Shown here: positions 20,454 through 33,174 of the stretch, one piece after another
Layout of the letters: every line of letters starts with the position of its first letter
Numbering within the stretch: position 1 is the first letter of the stretch
Assembly: GCF_020217465.1 (NCBI RefSeq)
Contig: NZ_CP084115.1
Location: 4,092,001-4,156,000 of the forward strand
Direction: 5' to 3'
Source: Cobetia amphilecti
GTDB taxonomy: Bacteria; Pseudomonadota; Gammaproteobacteria; Pseudomonadales; Halomonadaceae
DNA: 64,000 nt
Notes under the pieces: generated by a model
What the model saw: only the letters and a program-made list of their open reading frames with translations
The model's database searches: none
What the model was told of the DNA's origin: nothing
Position numbers and translations under genes: made by a program

Positions 20454-21233
20454 TTATGCAGTTGCTGGCTCGATGAGCGGGGCGATCAACACCTCGACGC
20501 CATGAGCACGAATCTGGTCACGCGCAGCATCAGGCAACGCGTCATCGGTTATCAGGGTACTGACGCTGGACCAGGCCAGCTCCAGGTTGGGAATGCGGCG
20601 GCCCAGCTTGTGGGATTCCGCCATCACCACCACTTCACGCGACACCTCGGCCATCACGCGCGACAGGCCGATCAGCTCGTTGAAGGTGGTGGTGCCACGC
20701 TCGAGATCGAGACCATCCGCGCCGAGAAACACCTGATCAAAGTCATAGCTGCGCAGCACCTGCTCCGCCACCTGGCCCTGGAAGGAATCGGAGTGCGGGT
20801 CCCAGGTGCCACCGGTCATCAGCAGCACCGGCTCGTTTTCCAGCTCGCGGATGGCATTGGCCACGCTCAGCGAGTTGGTCATCACGATCAGGTCATCCCG
20901 GCCCTTGAGCTCGGGAATCAACACCACCGTGGTGGTGCCGCTGTCGATGATGATGCGCTGGTGCGCGCGGATACGGCTCGCGGCGAGACGGGCGATGGCC
21001 TGCTTGGCGGCGCTGACCGGCTCGTCATGCACCAGCAGCTCACGCGGCATGGCCACGGCGCCGCCATAGCGTCTGAGCAGCAGGCCACTCTTCTCGAGGA
21101 AGGCCAGGTCCTTGCGGATGGTGACCTCCGAGGTGGCAAGCTCCCGCGCCAGTGCCTCGACACTGACCTCACCGTCACGCGCCAGCTGATCAAGGATCTG
21201 GTGACGCCGTTGCGGTGTCAGTCGCTTTGACAT
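20454..21233 (-). CDS. glmR: DeoR-family regulator of glmS (GlmR-like)
   Basis: The ATG at 21233 gives 259 residues; a longer frame to 21290 would run through the probable operator. The N-terminal DeoR winged helix ([21 protein letters not shown], spanning about residues 8-28) precedes the sugar-phosphate sensor domain with [22 protein letters not shown] and [19 protein letters not shown] DeoR regulator between glmU and glmS is the arrangement known in Pseudomonas as glmR, where it controls glmS. Control of glmS, 11 bases downstream, is therefore inferred from context. Confidence 0.87.
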   Translation of the reverse strand: MSKRLTPQRRHQILDQLARDGEVSVEALARELATSEVTIRKDLAFLEKSGLLLRRYGGAVAMPRELLVHDEPVSAAKQAIARLAASRIRAHQRIIIDSGTTTVVLIPELKGRDDLIVMTNSLSVANAIRELENEPVLLMTGGTWDPHSDSFQGQVAEQVLRSYDFDQVFLGADGLDLERGTTTFNELIGLSRVMAEVSREVVVMAESHKLGRRIPNLELAWSSVSTLITDDALPDAARDQIRAHGVEVLIAPLIEPATA

Positions 21234-21250
21234 CGGGGACTCCCATAAAG

Positions 21251-21285
21251 TTTCGAACCGAAAGATAAGAGAGATGAATCGAAAC
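21251..21285. promoter_or_regulatory. Possible GlmR operator
   Basis: TTTCGAACCGAAA at 21251-21263 is an inverted repeat (TTTCG-AAC-CGAAA), and a further TCGAAAC follows at 21279-21285. TTTCG/CGAAA repeats are typical of DeoR-family operators. The site is 18-52 bases upstream of the glmR start codon, suggesting autoregulation and control of glmR-glmS. Confidence 0.5.
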
Positions 21286-21356
21286 ATCAAGTGAAAGACG
21301 ATAGAGGATGAGGCGATTCACTCCCGGCAGGCCGTCCAGCACAATCGACCGTGACG

Positions 21357-21389
21357 AAAAACGGGGAGACACCTGTCGGTGCCTCCCCG
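21357..21389 (-). terminator. Terminator after glmU
   Basis: On the minus strand CGGGGAG-G-CACC-gaca-GGTG-T-CTCCCCG is followed by TTTTT. It separates glmU from glmR-glmS. Confidence 0.88.
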
Positions 21390-21441
21390 CCGGTGATGCT
21401 CATCTACCCTCAGGGGCAAGCATCGCTACCACAACTGCCGA

Positions 21442-22812
21442 TCACTTCTTGGTCGGACGCGGCCATTCCGGCTTGTCGATACGCTTGCCACGCGCCACGC
21501 TCAGCGCGCCCTCGGCGACATCGCGGCTCAAGGTAGAACCGGCACCCACGGTGGCACCGGCACCGATCTTGAGCGGTGCCACCAGCGCCGAGTTGGAGCC
21601 GATGAAGGCATTGGCGCCGATTTCGGTGCGGAACTTGTTGGCACCATCGTAGTTGCAGGTGATGGTGCCGGCGCCGACATTGACGGCCTCACCGAGGGTG
21701 GCATCGCCGACATAGCTCAGGTGATTGATCTTGGCATCGACACCGACCTGGGCATTCTTGGTCTCGACGAAGTTGCCGATGCGTGCGCCACGCGCAAGCT
21801 CGGTGCCCGGACGCAGACGCGCGAACGGACCGACGTTGTTGTCGCCTTCCAGCACGGCGCCGTCGATGACGCTGTGCGGCGCGATGTTGGCACCGGCACC
21901 GATGGTGGCGTTGCGGATCACGCAGTGGGCGCCGATGACCACATCATCCGCCAGGGTGACGTCGCCTTCGAAGATGCAGCCGACATCGATGCTGATGTCA
22001 GTGCCGATGGTCAGCTTACCGCGCACGTCGATGCGTGACGGGTCGGCCAGGCTGGCGCCTTCGGTCATCAGGCGGTTGGCCTCACGACGCTGGAAGGCAC
22101 GCTCGAGATCGGCCAGCTGCAGGCGGTTGTTGACGCCCTGCACTTCCTCGACCGCCGCCGGCTGGGCGGTGGCGATGTTGACGCCTTCGCTGGCTGCCAT
22201 GGCGATGATGTCGGTCAGGTAGTACTCGCCCTGGGCATTGTCGGCGGACAGCGCCGGCAGCCAGCGCTTGAGCTGGGCACCGGTGGTGGCGAGGATACCG
22301 GTGTTGCCTTCCTGGATGGCCAGCTGCTCCGGCGTGGCATCCTTGTGCTCGACGATGGCGCTGACGCGGCCTTCGGCGTCGCGCACGATACGGCCATAAC
22401 CTGTCGGGTCTTCCAGAATCACCGTCAGCAGGCCCAGAGTCTGCTCACTGACTTCGGCCAGCAGCGCTTCGAGGGTCTCGCGACGAATCAGCGGCACATC
22501 GCCATACAGGATCAGCACCTTGCCATCACCGATGGCGTCCAGTGACTGGGCCACGGCGTGGCCGGTGCCCTTCTGCTCTGCCTGCACCGCAAAGCTGGCG
22601 CCGGTATCGGCCAGCTGCTGCTGAACGCGCTCACCACCATGACCGATGACGACATTCAGATGCGCACCGTCCAGGCCTGCAGCGGTGTCAGCCACATGAC
22701 GCACCATTGCCTTGCCTGCCAACGGGTGCAGCACCTTCGGCAATCTGGAACGCATGCGGGTGCCCTGGCCTGCGGCAAGAATGACGACGTCGGTACGCTC
22801 TGCGCTGCTCAT
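21442..22812 (-). CDS. glmU: Bifunctional GlcNAc-1-P uridyltransferase / GlcN-1-P acetyltransferase GlmU
   Basis: GlmU acetylates glucosamine-1-phosphate and then transfers UMP to make UDP-GlcNAc for peptidoglycan and LPS. The 456 residues match E. coli GlmU. The N-terminal pyrophosphorylase domain has LAAGQGTRMRSRLPKVLHPLAG (about 12-33), EQKGTGHAVAQ and YGDVPLI. The C-terminal left-handed beta-helix shows hexapeptide repeats, and the acetyl-transfer region includes FVETKNAQVGVDAKINHLSY. It lies downstream of atpC behind a terminator, so it probably has its own promoter in the 327-base gap. Confidence 0.97.
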   Translation of the reverse strand: MSSAERTDVVILAAGQGTRMRSRLPKVLHPLAGKAMVRHVADTAAGLDGAHLNVVIGHGGERVQQQLADTGASFAVQAEQKGTGHAVAQSLDAIGDGKVLILYGDVPLIRRETLEALLAEVSEQTLGLLTVILEDPTGYGRIVRDAEGRVSAIVEHKDATPEQLAIQEGNTGILATTGAQLKRWLPALSADNAQGEYYLTDIIAMAASEGVNIATAQPAAVEEVQGVNNRLQLADLERAFQRREANRLMTEGASLADPSRIDVRGKLTIGTDISIDVGCIFEGDVTLADDVVIGAHCVIRNATIGAGANIAPHSVIDGAVLEGDNNVGPFARLRPGTELARGARIGNFVETKNAQVGVDAKINHLSYVGDATLGEAVNVGAGTITCNYDGANKFRTEIGANAFIGSNSALVAPLKIGAGATVGAGSTLSRDVAEGALSVARGKRIDKPEWPRPTKK

Positions 22813-23139
22813 CGGTGAACTCCTGTAGAAAGCGGGTCTTCATACCTGAAGCCCTGAAAATAGTGGCGCCATGATAGCAGCTGATCCGTGACCTGCCAGT
22901 GACGAGGTTTACCCACGGGACTGTCGCCGAGAACAGACCCGAGAAAGTATCAGTGCTCCCGCAAGGGCTCTCAGCCAAGCGGCTCAGCGCTCAAGGTGCT
23001 GACGGATGAGCACGCTCAACCTTGAATCGCGCCAGGCTACCCCAGCGGCAAGACTGTCCATTCCCGGGTGATGAGCACAAAAAAAGGCGACCCGAAGGTC
23101 GCCTCTTTCCTGTCACTGGCCGTCATGGCCCAGTGCATC
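22813..23139. other. Intergenic region between atpC and glmU
   Basis: It contains the atp operon terminator at 23079-23104 and must hold the glmU promoter. Apart from these I see no gene or clear site. Confidence 0.5.
23079..23104 (-). terminator. Terminator of the ATP synthase operon
   Basis: On the minus strand AGGCGACC-ttcg-GGTCGCCT runs into TTTTTTT. It is a strong tetraloop hairpin about 35 bases past the atpC stop. Confidence 0.93.
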
Positions 23140-23562
23140 TCAGCGCGTGTGACGACGCATCTGCTGCACGGTGCGCAGCTTGGCCATCGCCTCGGCCAGT
23201 TCGGCCGTGGCGCGTGAGTATTCCAGTTCGGAAGCCTGGTCGTTCATGGCCTTCAAGGCCACTTCCTTGGCTTCCTGGGCTGCCGCCTCATCCAGATCGT
23301 CGGCACGTACTGCGGTGTCGGCGAGGACTGAAACGAGGTTCGGCTGCACTTCAAGGAATCCGCCACTGACGTAGTAGATTTCCTCGGCCCCACCCTGACG
23401 CTGAACGCGAATCGGGCCGGGTTGCAGCTCGGTCAGCAGCGGAGCGTGACCCGGCATGATGCCGAGGTCACCTTCACTGCCGGCAGCCACGAGACGCTCG
23501 ACCAGGCCGGAAAAGATGCCTTTCTCAGCGCTGACGATGTCGCAATGGACGCTCATAGCCAT
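23140..23562 (-). CDS. atpC: ATP synthase epsilon subunit
   Basis: The epsilon subunit sits on the rotor stalk of F1 and restrains ATP hydrolysis. The 140-residue protein has the N-terminal beta-sandwich ([20 protein letters not shown], about 30-49, and [13 protein letters not shown], about 63-75) and a C-terminal helical hairpin. Two in-frame ATGs stand 6 bases apart (MAMS); I kept the first, preceded by AGGA. It is the last gene of the atp operon. Confidence 0.96.
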   Translation of the reverse strand: MAMSVHCDIVSAEKGIFSGLVERLVAAGSEGDLGIMPGHAPLLTELQPGPIRVQRQGGAEEIYYVSGGFLEVQPNLVSVLADTAVRADDLDEAAAQEAKEVALKAMNDQASELEYSRATAELAEAMAKLRTVQQMRRHTR

Positions 23563-23591
23563 ACCTGTTTCCTCATGCCTGAACAGGGAAA

Positions 23592-24977
<1,386 letters not shown>

Positions 24978-25021
24978 TTAAACCTGCGATTGAAACCTGC
25001 TTGCCTGTTGCCACGCTGTCA

Positions 25022-25888
25022 TCAGACGGCGGCGGCACCGGATACGATCTCGGAGATTTCCTGAGTGATCGCTGCCTGGCGGGCCTTGTTGTAGACCAGC
25101 TGAAGGTCGTCGATCAGGTCGCCGGCGTTATCGGTCGCACTCTTCATTGCGATCATTCGCGCTGCCTGTTCGCAGGCGATGTTCTCGACCACGGCCTGGT
25201 AGACCTGGGCCTCGACATAGCGCTTGAGCAGCTTGTCGAGCAACGAGACGGCATCCGGCTCATACAGGTAGTCCCATGTAGTGGGACCGGTTTCTTCGTC
25301 ATTCAGATCAGCTTCGAGAGGAAGCAGCTGACGCACGACCGGCTTCTGCGTCATGGTGTTGACGAACTCGTTGAACACCACGTACAGACGGTCGAGGCTG
25401 CCCTCGTCGAATGCGTCCAGCATGGCCTTGACGCTACCGATCAGATCCTGGGTACCCGGGGAATCCCCGAGACCGGACTTGGCGGCAAGCAGGTTGCCAC
25501 CGTAGTTGCGGAAGAAGGTACCGGCCTTGGAGCCGAGGGCACAGAAGTCCACCTCGACACCCTGATCGCGCCAGCTCTTCGCATGCTTGGTGACAGCCTT
25601 GAACAGATTGGCGTTCAGGCCACCACACAGGCCGCGATCACTGGAGACCACGATATAACCGACACGCTTCACATCGCGTTCCATCAGATACGGATGGCGA
25701 TATTCCGGGTTGGCCCGGGCGATGTGTCCTACAACCTTGCGGATCTGATGAGCATAAGGCTGGCTGGCCGCCATGCGATCCTGCGCTTTACGCATCTTGG
25801 ACGCAGCCACCATTTCCATGGCGCTGGTGATCTTTTGCGTATTTTTGATGCTCCCGATCTGGGAGCGAATCTCTTTTGCAGCTGCCAT
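25022..25888 (-). CDS. atpG: ATP synthase gamma subunit
   Basis: Gamma is the central rotating shaft of F1. The 288-residue protein shows the conserved N-terminal helix [18 protein letters not shown] (about 12-29), [12 protein letters not shown] (about 86-97) and the C-terminal helix [20 protein letters not shown] (about 249-268), both ends pairing in the stalk coiled coil. It lies between atpA and atpD. Confidence 0.97.
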   Translation of the reverse strand: MAAAKEIRSQIGSIKNTQKITSAMEMVAASKMRKAQDRMAASQPYAHQIRKVVGHIARANPEYRHPYLMERDVKRVGYIVVSSDRGLCGGLNANLFKAVTKHAKSWRDQGVEVDFCALGSKAGTFFRNYGGNLLAAKSGLGDSPGTQDLIGSVKAMLDAFDEGSLDRLYVVFNEFVNTMTQKPVVRQLLPLEADLNDEETGPTTWDYLYEPDAVSLLDKLLKRYVEAQVYQAVVENIACEQAARMIAMKSATDNAGDLIDDLQLVYNKARQAAITQEISEIVSGAAAV

Positions 25889-25955
25889 AGCGATCTGCCT
25901 TATTCATGCCACCCGAAGGGAAACGACAGGGCCCGGACTGGCCGGGCCATGCCAC

Positions 25956-27500
<1,545 letters not shown>

Positions 27501-27516
27501 GCCATGTCCCTCGGAC

Positions 27517-28059
27517 TCAGGAGTTCAGTGCTTCGGAAAGCCGGGCCAGCTTGCCGCGCACGGAGCCGTCAATGACGGTATCTCCGGCACGGATGATGAC
27601 GCCGCCGAGCAGCGTACTATCCACCTGAGTGGTAATGGAGATGTCGCGGTTCAGACGCTTGCGCAGGGCAGTGGCGAGCTTTTCTTCCTGCTCACTCTCC
27701 AGTGCAAAGGCAGACACCAGGGTCACCTCGACACGCTGTTCCTGCTCGGCCTTCTGGGCCTCGAACAATTCGGCCACGGAGGGCAGGGCCGCAAGGCGGT
27801 CCTGCTCACCGAGAGTCCGGATGAAGTTGCGGGCGCTGTCATCCAGCGCCTCACCGCACACGTCCAGGAAGGTGCCAACCTTGTGCTCGGTGGAGAGCTT
27901 GGGGTTGTCGAGCACCGCCTTGACGTTTGCGTCGACAGCGACGAGCGCCGCTGTCGACAACATGCCGGACCAGGCCTCTAGCGCCTGCTGGCCGCGTGCA
28001 AACTCGAACGCCGCCTTGGCGTACGGGCGAGCCGCGGTGGAGGTAGACGTTTCAGCCAT
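27517..28059 (-). CDS. atpH: ATP synthase delta subunit
   Basis: Delta joins the top of F1 to the b-subunit stator. I chose the ATG at 28059, which has AGGAG 9 bases ahead and gives 180 residues, close to the 177 of E. coli; a frame to 28098 would overlap atpF. Family features are [14 protein letters not shown] near the N-terminus and [20 protein letters not shown] near the C-terminus. Confidence 0.95.
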   Translation of the reverse strand: MAETSTSTAARPYAKAAFEFARGQQALEAWSGMLSTAALVAVDANVKAVLDNPKLSTEHKVGTFLDVCGEALDDSARNFIRTLGEQDRLAALPSVAELFEAQKAEQEQRVEVTLVSAFALESEQEEKLATALRKRLNRDISITTQVDSTLLGGVIIRAGDTVIDGSVRGKLARLSEALNS

Positions 28060-28072
28060 GGAATCAGTCTCC

Positions 28073-28543
28073 TCAGAGCTCGGCAGCGAGCTTGTCAATC
28101 AGCTCGCGGTGCTTGGCTTCGTCGATGGAGGATTCCAGGATGCGCTCGGCGCCGACCACTGCAAGAGCAGCGACCTGACCACGGAGCTCGTCCTTGGCCT
28201 GGTTGATCTCCTGGGAGATTTCGGCACGGGCCTGCGCAACGAGACGCTCGCCTTCCGCACGTGCAGTTTCACGTGCTTCCTCGATCATCTGGTTGGAGCG
28301 CTTATGGGTCTGCTCAATGATGCGTGCTGCTTCATCCTTGCTTTCCCGCAGAGTCTCGGTGGCTTTTTCCTGCGCCAGTTCGAGGTCACGGGTAGCACGG
28401 CTGGCAGCATCCAGACCATCTGCAATCTTCTTCTGACGTTCTGCCAGAGCCTGTGTGACCGGCGGCCAGACATACTTCATGCAGAAATAAACGAAGACCG
28501 CAAAGGCGATGGCCTGACCAATCAGGGTTAAGTTCAGATTCAC
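28073..28543 (-). CDS. atpF: ATP synthase b subunit
   Basis: The b subunit forms the peripheral stalk. The 156-residue protein has one N-terminal membrane helix ([20 protein letters not shown], about 8-27) followed by a long charged helix, the standard layout and the same length as E. coli b. The sequence at 28266-28279 contains half of a parS-like palindrome, most likely by chance. Confidence 0.96.
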   Translation of the reverse strand: MNLNLTLIGQAIAFAVFVYFCMKYVWPPVTQALAERQKKIADGLDAASRATRDLELAQEKATETLRESKDEAARIIEQTHKRSNQMIEEARETARAEGERLVAQARAEISQEINQAKDELRGQVAALAVVGAERILESSIDEAKHRELIDKLAAEL

Positions 28544-28607
28544 GCCAGCACCTCTCGCTTCACGATTGTTGGGTCAAAAACACGGTAGGCCGGAGGCCAG
28601 CCGATGT

Positions 28608-28871
<264 letters not shown>

Positions 28872-28923
28872 TTAGTCAAGTTTAAGTCAAGGGTTGAGGG
28901 TGTGAGCAGAGCTCGGAAATCTT

Positions 28924-28949
28924 GCCCCACGCCACGGATGGCGTGGGGC
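28924..28949. other. Strong hairpin between atpB and atpE
   Basis: GCCCCACGCCA-cgga-TGGCGTGGGGC is an 11-bp perfect stem in the atpB-atpE gap, with no T run. It may influence mRNA stability or the relative yield of c subunit rather than terminate transcription (inference). Confidence 0.6.
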
Positions 28950-28957
28950 GAATTACA

Positions 28958-29830
<873 letters not shown>

Positions 29831-30235
29831 TCAGGTTCGTGTGTACGGTGTTCGCTTCACCAGCCAGGGGCCCAGCCAGTGAACCGCCATTGCCGCCACG
29901 TAAGCGCAAAAAAATAAAGCGGGGTTTGAGGGCGGCACTGCAATGAAGAAGAACGCAAACAATACGGCCGTCAAACCGAACTTACCGGCCTCGGCCTGAT
30001 AGAAGGCCTTGACCATTGCCTGGGCGTAGCGTGCACCGGTCACACGCAGTGAACGCCAGGCGAAAAACAGATTGGGCAGCAGGCAGACCAGCCCACCACA
30101 CAGCGCGGAAAGCGCCGCACCACTGCCTTTCATCACTCCCGCCAGCAAGACGGCAATCACGATGACCAGCGCCTGGCCCCAGAGCAATCGAGCCACCTGA
30201 GGGCGTTGTAGAGCAGCGGGTGTCGTCTTGTGCAT
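29831..30235 (-). CDS. atpI: ATP synthase protein I
   Basis: AtpI is a small membrane protein that aids c-ring assembly. I chose the ATG at 30235 (134 residues, AGG 7 bases ahead). An open frame extends to 30343, but that point lies in the promoter's -35 element; an ATG at 30271 is an alternative. Four membrane segments are visible, with the typical GGLVCLLPNLFFAWRSL and YQAEAGKFGLTAVLFA. It is the first gene of the atp operon. Confidence 0.88.
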   Translation of the reverse strand: MHKTTPAALQRPQVARLLWGQALVIVIAVLLAGVMKGSGAALSALCGGLVCLLPNLFFAWRSLRVTGARYAQAMVKAFYQAEAGKFGLTAVLFAFFFIAVPPSNPALFFCAYVAAMAVHWLGPWLVKRTPYTRT

Positions 30236-30314
30236 CTTGGACCTGTGTCTCGCAATGATGGCCTTCGCCATTTCTGGCGCTGCGCTGGACACAGCCCGGG
30301 AGCAAACTCGCCGG

Positions 30315-30343
30315 ATTATAGGGGAGCGCTTCACCGCCATCAA
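30315..30343 (-). promoter_or_regulatory. Sigma-70 promoter of the atp operon
   Basis: On the minus strand TTGATG (30343-30338) and a perfect TATAAT (30320-30315) are separated by exactly 17 bases. Transcription would start near 30308, about 70 bases before the atpI start. Confidence 0.82.
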
Positions 30344-30524
30344 CCAAACGACAAGCTAAATTCCTTGATCTTTCGCAAGCTTACGACCAAAGCCTCACTA
30401 TCTTGCGGGAAACCGATGACAGTTTGCTTACGTTGACAGTCGCTTGCGGTGCGAGCGACACAGGGTTGCATGAATCACAACCTGACGTCAGCAACATCCT
30501 TCAATATCTTGAATGTCAGATGCA

Positions 30525-30563
30525 TTTCGCGCCCCTGCGACAATGAGTCACAGGGGCGCGAAA
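30525..30563 (-). terminator. Long inverted repeat downstream of parB
   Basis: TTTCGCGCCCCTG and CAGGGGCGCGAAA form a 13-bp perfect stem around a 13-base loop, about 80 bases past the parB stop. It ends in A/T pairs but lacks a long T run. It is a likely parAB terminator. Confidence 0.6.
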
Positions 30564-30640
30564 GAGGATCGTGATCCGTCACGCGGAAAATTGCCGCCCG
30601 GGGAGGTGTGACGCGCGGTCAGCCCTCCCCTGCTCACCCA

Positions 30641-31588
30641 CTAGTGGATATGGCCGAGAATGCCGTCCAGCTCATCCAGACTGGTGTAGGAGATGGTGAC
30701 CTTGCCCTTGCCGCTCTTGCCGTGACGGATATTGACGGCAGCGCCCAGTTGCTCCGAGAGGCGCGTTTCCAGACGCTGGATGTCGGCGTCCGGTCGCGCC
30801 GGTGCCGACTTGGGCTGCTCACCCTTCTGCACGCTTTTCACCAGCGCTTCGGTCTGGCGCACGGTCAGCTCGCGCTCGACGACTTCATGGGCCAGCTTGC
30901 GCTGACGTGCCGGAGTCAGGCCGATCAGGGCACGCGCGTGCCCCATGTCGAGCTCACCGCGCTCCAGCAGGGTCTGCACTTCCTGTTCCAGCGTCAGCAG
31001 CCGCAGCAGGTTGGTGACCTGGGCGCGTGAACGCCCGACCGCGTCGCCCACCTGCTGCTGGGTCAGCTCGAATTCCTCGAGCAGGCGCTTGAGCGCCAGG
31101 GCTTCCTCGACCGGATTGAGGTTCTCGCGCTGGATATTCTCGATCAATGCCAGCGCGAGCGCGATCTCATCGCTGATGCCTTCGCGGACGACGGCGGGGA
31201 TGGTATCCAGCTCCGCCAGCTGCGAGGCACGCCAGCGGCGCTCGCCGGCGATGATCTCGTAGCGCCCCTCCCCCACCGGACGCACCACGATGGGCTGCAT
31301 CACGCCCTGAGCCCGGATGGAATCCGCCAGCTCCTCGAGCGCTTCCGGCTGAATGTCACGCCGTGGCTGATACTTGCCACGCTGCAGCTGCCCGAGCGGC
31401 AAGCGCTCGAGGCGCTCGCTGGGCAATTCCGCCGTGGCAGCGGCCGGATTCGCGGCCAGCGCGGCATCCGGTGACGCATCGATGGCGTCGCCATCGACAG
31501 CTTCTATATCGGCTTCGACATGGCGGCGGCGGTTTCCGGCGCCAATCAGGGCATCCAGGCCCCTTCCCAGGGCACGCTTACGCGTCAT
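30641..31588 (-). CDS. parB: Chromosome-partitioning protein ParB
   Basis: ParB binds parS sites near the origin and, with ParA, separates the replicated origins. The 315-residue protein opens with the ParA-stimulating segment RKRALGRGLDALIG (about 3-16). The CTPase/ParB domain contains GKYQPRRDI and the motif GERRWRASQLAEL (about 115-127), followed by the helix-turn-helix TQQQVGDAVGRSRAQVTNLLR (from about 174). The C-terminal dimerisation domain includes VTISYTSLDEL. It follows parA by 18 bases. I found no complete parS site in the window. Confidence 0.96.
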   Translation of the reverse strand: MTRKRALGRGLDALIGAGNRRRHVEADIEAVDGDAIDASPDAALAANPAAATAELPSERLERLPLGQLQRGKYQPRRDIQPEALEELADSIRAQGVMQPIVVRPVGEGRYEIIAGERRWRASQLAELDTIPAVVREGISDEIALALALIENIQRENLNPVEEALALKRLLEEFELTQQQVGDAVGRSRAQVTNLLRLLTLEQEVQTLLERGELDMGHARALIGLTPARQRKLAHEVVERELTVRQTEALVKSVQKGEQPKSAPARPDADIQRLETRLSEQLGAAVNIRHGKSGKGKVTISYTSLDELDGILGHIH

Positions 31589-31606
31589 GGACCTTCCTCG
31601 GTGAAG

Positions 31607-32374
31607 TTACAGCGAGAGACGACGAATCAATTCCTTGGCGAGCACCCGATAGGCCTGGCTGCCACGCGACAGACGCGCATACTTGGTCACCGGCAGGCCG
31701 TGGCTCGGCGCTTCCGCCACCCGCACGTTGCGCGGAATGGTCGCCTTGATCAGGGTATCGCCAAAGTAATCGGAAAGTTGCTTGCTGACATCGCGGGTCA
31801 GACTGTTGCGAGCGTCGTACATGGTACGCACGATCCCGAACACGTCGAGGGCCGGATTCACGTTGCCTTGAATCTGCTCGACGGTATCGAGCAGCGCTGA
31901 CAGACCTTCCAGTGCATAGAACTCGCACTGCAGCGGAATCAGCACGCCATGGGCGGCGGTCAGGGCATTGACGGTCAACATGTTGAGCGAGGGTGGGCAG
32001 TCGATCAGTACCACGTCGTATTCCGCGGCGATCGGCGCCAGAGCTTCCGTGAGGCGGCGCTCACGCCCCTCGACACCGAGAAGATCGACCTCGGCGGCGG
32101 TAAGGTCGCCATTGCCGGGCAACAGGGCGTAGCCGGCATCGGGACAATCGAGAATCACGTCACTGGCACGCAGTTCGCCCAGCAGCACATCCAGCACGCT
32201 GCCTTCGAGGTCGTGCTTGTCGATGCCGCTGCCCATGGTGGCATGGCCCTGCGGGTCGAGATCGATCAGCAGAACGCGGCGATCGAGTGCCGCCAGCGAC
32301 GCCGCCAGATTGACGGCAGTGGTGGTCTTGCCGACGCCACCCTTCTGGTTGGTCAGCGCGATGATCTTGGTCAC
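31607..32374 (-). CDS. parA: Chromosome-partitioning ATPase ParA
   Basis: ParA is a Walker-type ATPase that moves ParB-parS complexes along the nucleoid. The GTG at 32374 has AGGAAG 8 bases ahead and gives 255 residues, typical of chromosomal ParA without an extra DNA-binding domain; an upstream ATG at 32431 would fall in the palindrome. The deviant Walker A KGGVGKTT lies at about 11-18, and DPQGHATMGSG, LIDCPPSLNMLTVNAL and RTMYDARNSL are typical of the family. Confidence 0.95.
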   Translation of the reverse strand: MTKIIALTNQKGGVGKTTTAVNLAASLAALDRRVLLIDLDPQGHATMGSGIDKHDLEGSVLDVLLGELRASDVILDCPDAGYALLPGNGDLTAAEVDLLGVEGRERRLTEALAPIAAEYDVVLIDCPPSLNMLTVNALTAAHGVLIPLQCEFYALEGLSALLDTVEQIQGNVNPALDVFGIVRTMYDARNSLTRDVSKQLSDYFGDTLIKATIPRNVRVAEAPSHGLPVTKYARLSRGSQAYRVLAKELIRRLSL

Positions 32375-32427
32375 GAGCGACTTCCTTGGTTCCTTGAGAA
32401 GCGGGGCCATTGGCACCAGCCACATGC

Positions 32428-32460
32428 TCACGAGGACAGATCAATGATCTGCCCTCGTGA
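32428..32460. promoter_or_regulatory. 33-bp imperfect palindrome upstream of parA
   Basis: TCACGAGG-AC-AGATC-aat-GATCT-GC-CCTCGTGA has 13 paired positions around a 3-base centre. It lies 54 bases upstream of the parA start codon, between rsmG and parA, and has no T run on the minus-strand exit side. An operator or a weak attenuator are the two readings I consider. Confidence 0.55.
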
Positions 32461-32523
32461 AAACATCAGGCTGCCTGCCTTTTGCGCCCGGCACAATCCC
32501 TGCGCACGCCTTGAGGCGCTTTA

Positions 32524-33174
32524 TCAGTCGCGCTTGAGGCGCAGAAGGTGACGCTCCCCTTCCTCGCCCGGCACTTCCAGCACCAATGTCTCGACCAGCG
32601 AGACACCCATCGGCAGGCGGGCAATCTCATCACTGGGGATGCGCCCTTTCATGGCCAGCCATTCGCCGCCCTCGGCGAGCACGGCCGCCGACAGATTGAC
32701 GAAGGCATCGGTATCGGCGAAGGCACGCGAGATGATCTGCTCGAACGGCGCGCCATCATAGGCTTCGATACGGACCTGGGTCGGGCTCAGATTCTTGAGG
32801 CCCAGTTCATGGCCGGCCTGAATCTGGAAGCGCACCTTCTTGCCATTCGAATCCAGCGGCACGACGGCGATGTCGGGACGCATGATCGCGATCACGATGC
32901 TGGGCAGGCCCGGGCCAGCGCCGACATCCAGAAGGCGTGGCCCACTGATATAAGGCAGCACACTGAGGCTATCGAGCAGATGGCGAGTCACCATCGCCTC
33001 CGGCTCACGTACCGCGGTGAGGTTATAGGCGCGATTCCACTTGTGCAACAGCACCAGCAACGTCATCAGCTGGGCGTGCTGTTCCTCGCTCAGCGCCACT
33101 CCCATGGCGCTGGCACCACGACTGAGCAGCTGAGCGCAACGTTCACGCTGTGTCTCGTTGAGCGTCTGGCTCAT
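32524..33174 (-). CDS. rsmG: 16S rRNA (guanine527-N7)-methyltransferase RsmG
   Basis: RsmG methylates G527 in 16S rRNA using S-adenosylmethionine. The 216-residue protein (E. coli 207) has [32 protein letters not shown] and the SAM-binding [17 protein letters not shown] (about 81-97), then [12 protein letters not shown]. Its ATG overlaps the mnmG stop as ATGA. A near-identical 12-base sequence flanks its stop codon (32508-32519 and 32531-32542). Confidence 0.96.
   Translation of the reverse strand: MSQTLNETQRERCAQLLSRGASAMGVALSEEQHAQLMTLLVLLHKWNRAYNLTAVREPEAMVTRHLLDSLSVLPYISGPRLLDVGAGPGLPSIVIAIMRPDIAVVPLDSNGKKVRFQIQAGHELGLKNLSPTQVRIEAYDGAPFEQIISRAFADTDAFVNLSAAVLAEGGEWLAMKGRIPSDEIARLPMGVSLVETLVLEVPGEEGERHLLRLKRD

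Larger units (their letters stand above)
30236..30640. other. Intergenic region between parB and atpI
   Basis: The 405-base gap contains the atp promoter (30315-30343) and a long inverted repeat (30525-30563) beyond the parB stop. I see no gene. Confidence 0.6.

Noticed and set aside
28266-28279. GTTTCACGTGCTTC, resembling the parS core GTTTCACGTGAAAC
   Set aside because: Only the left arm matches; the right arm has three mismatches, and the sequence encodes conserved-type residues of atpF. I found no full parS in the window.
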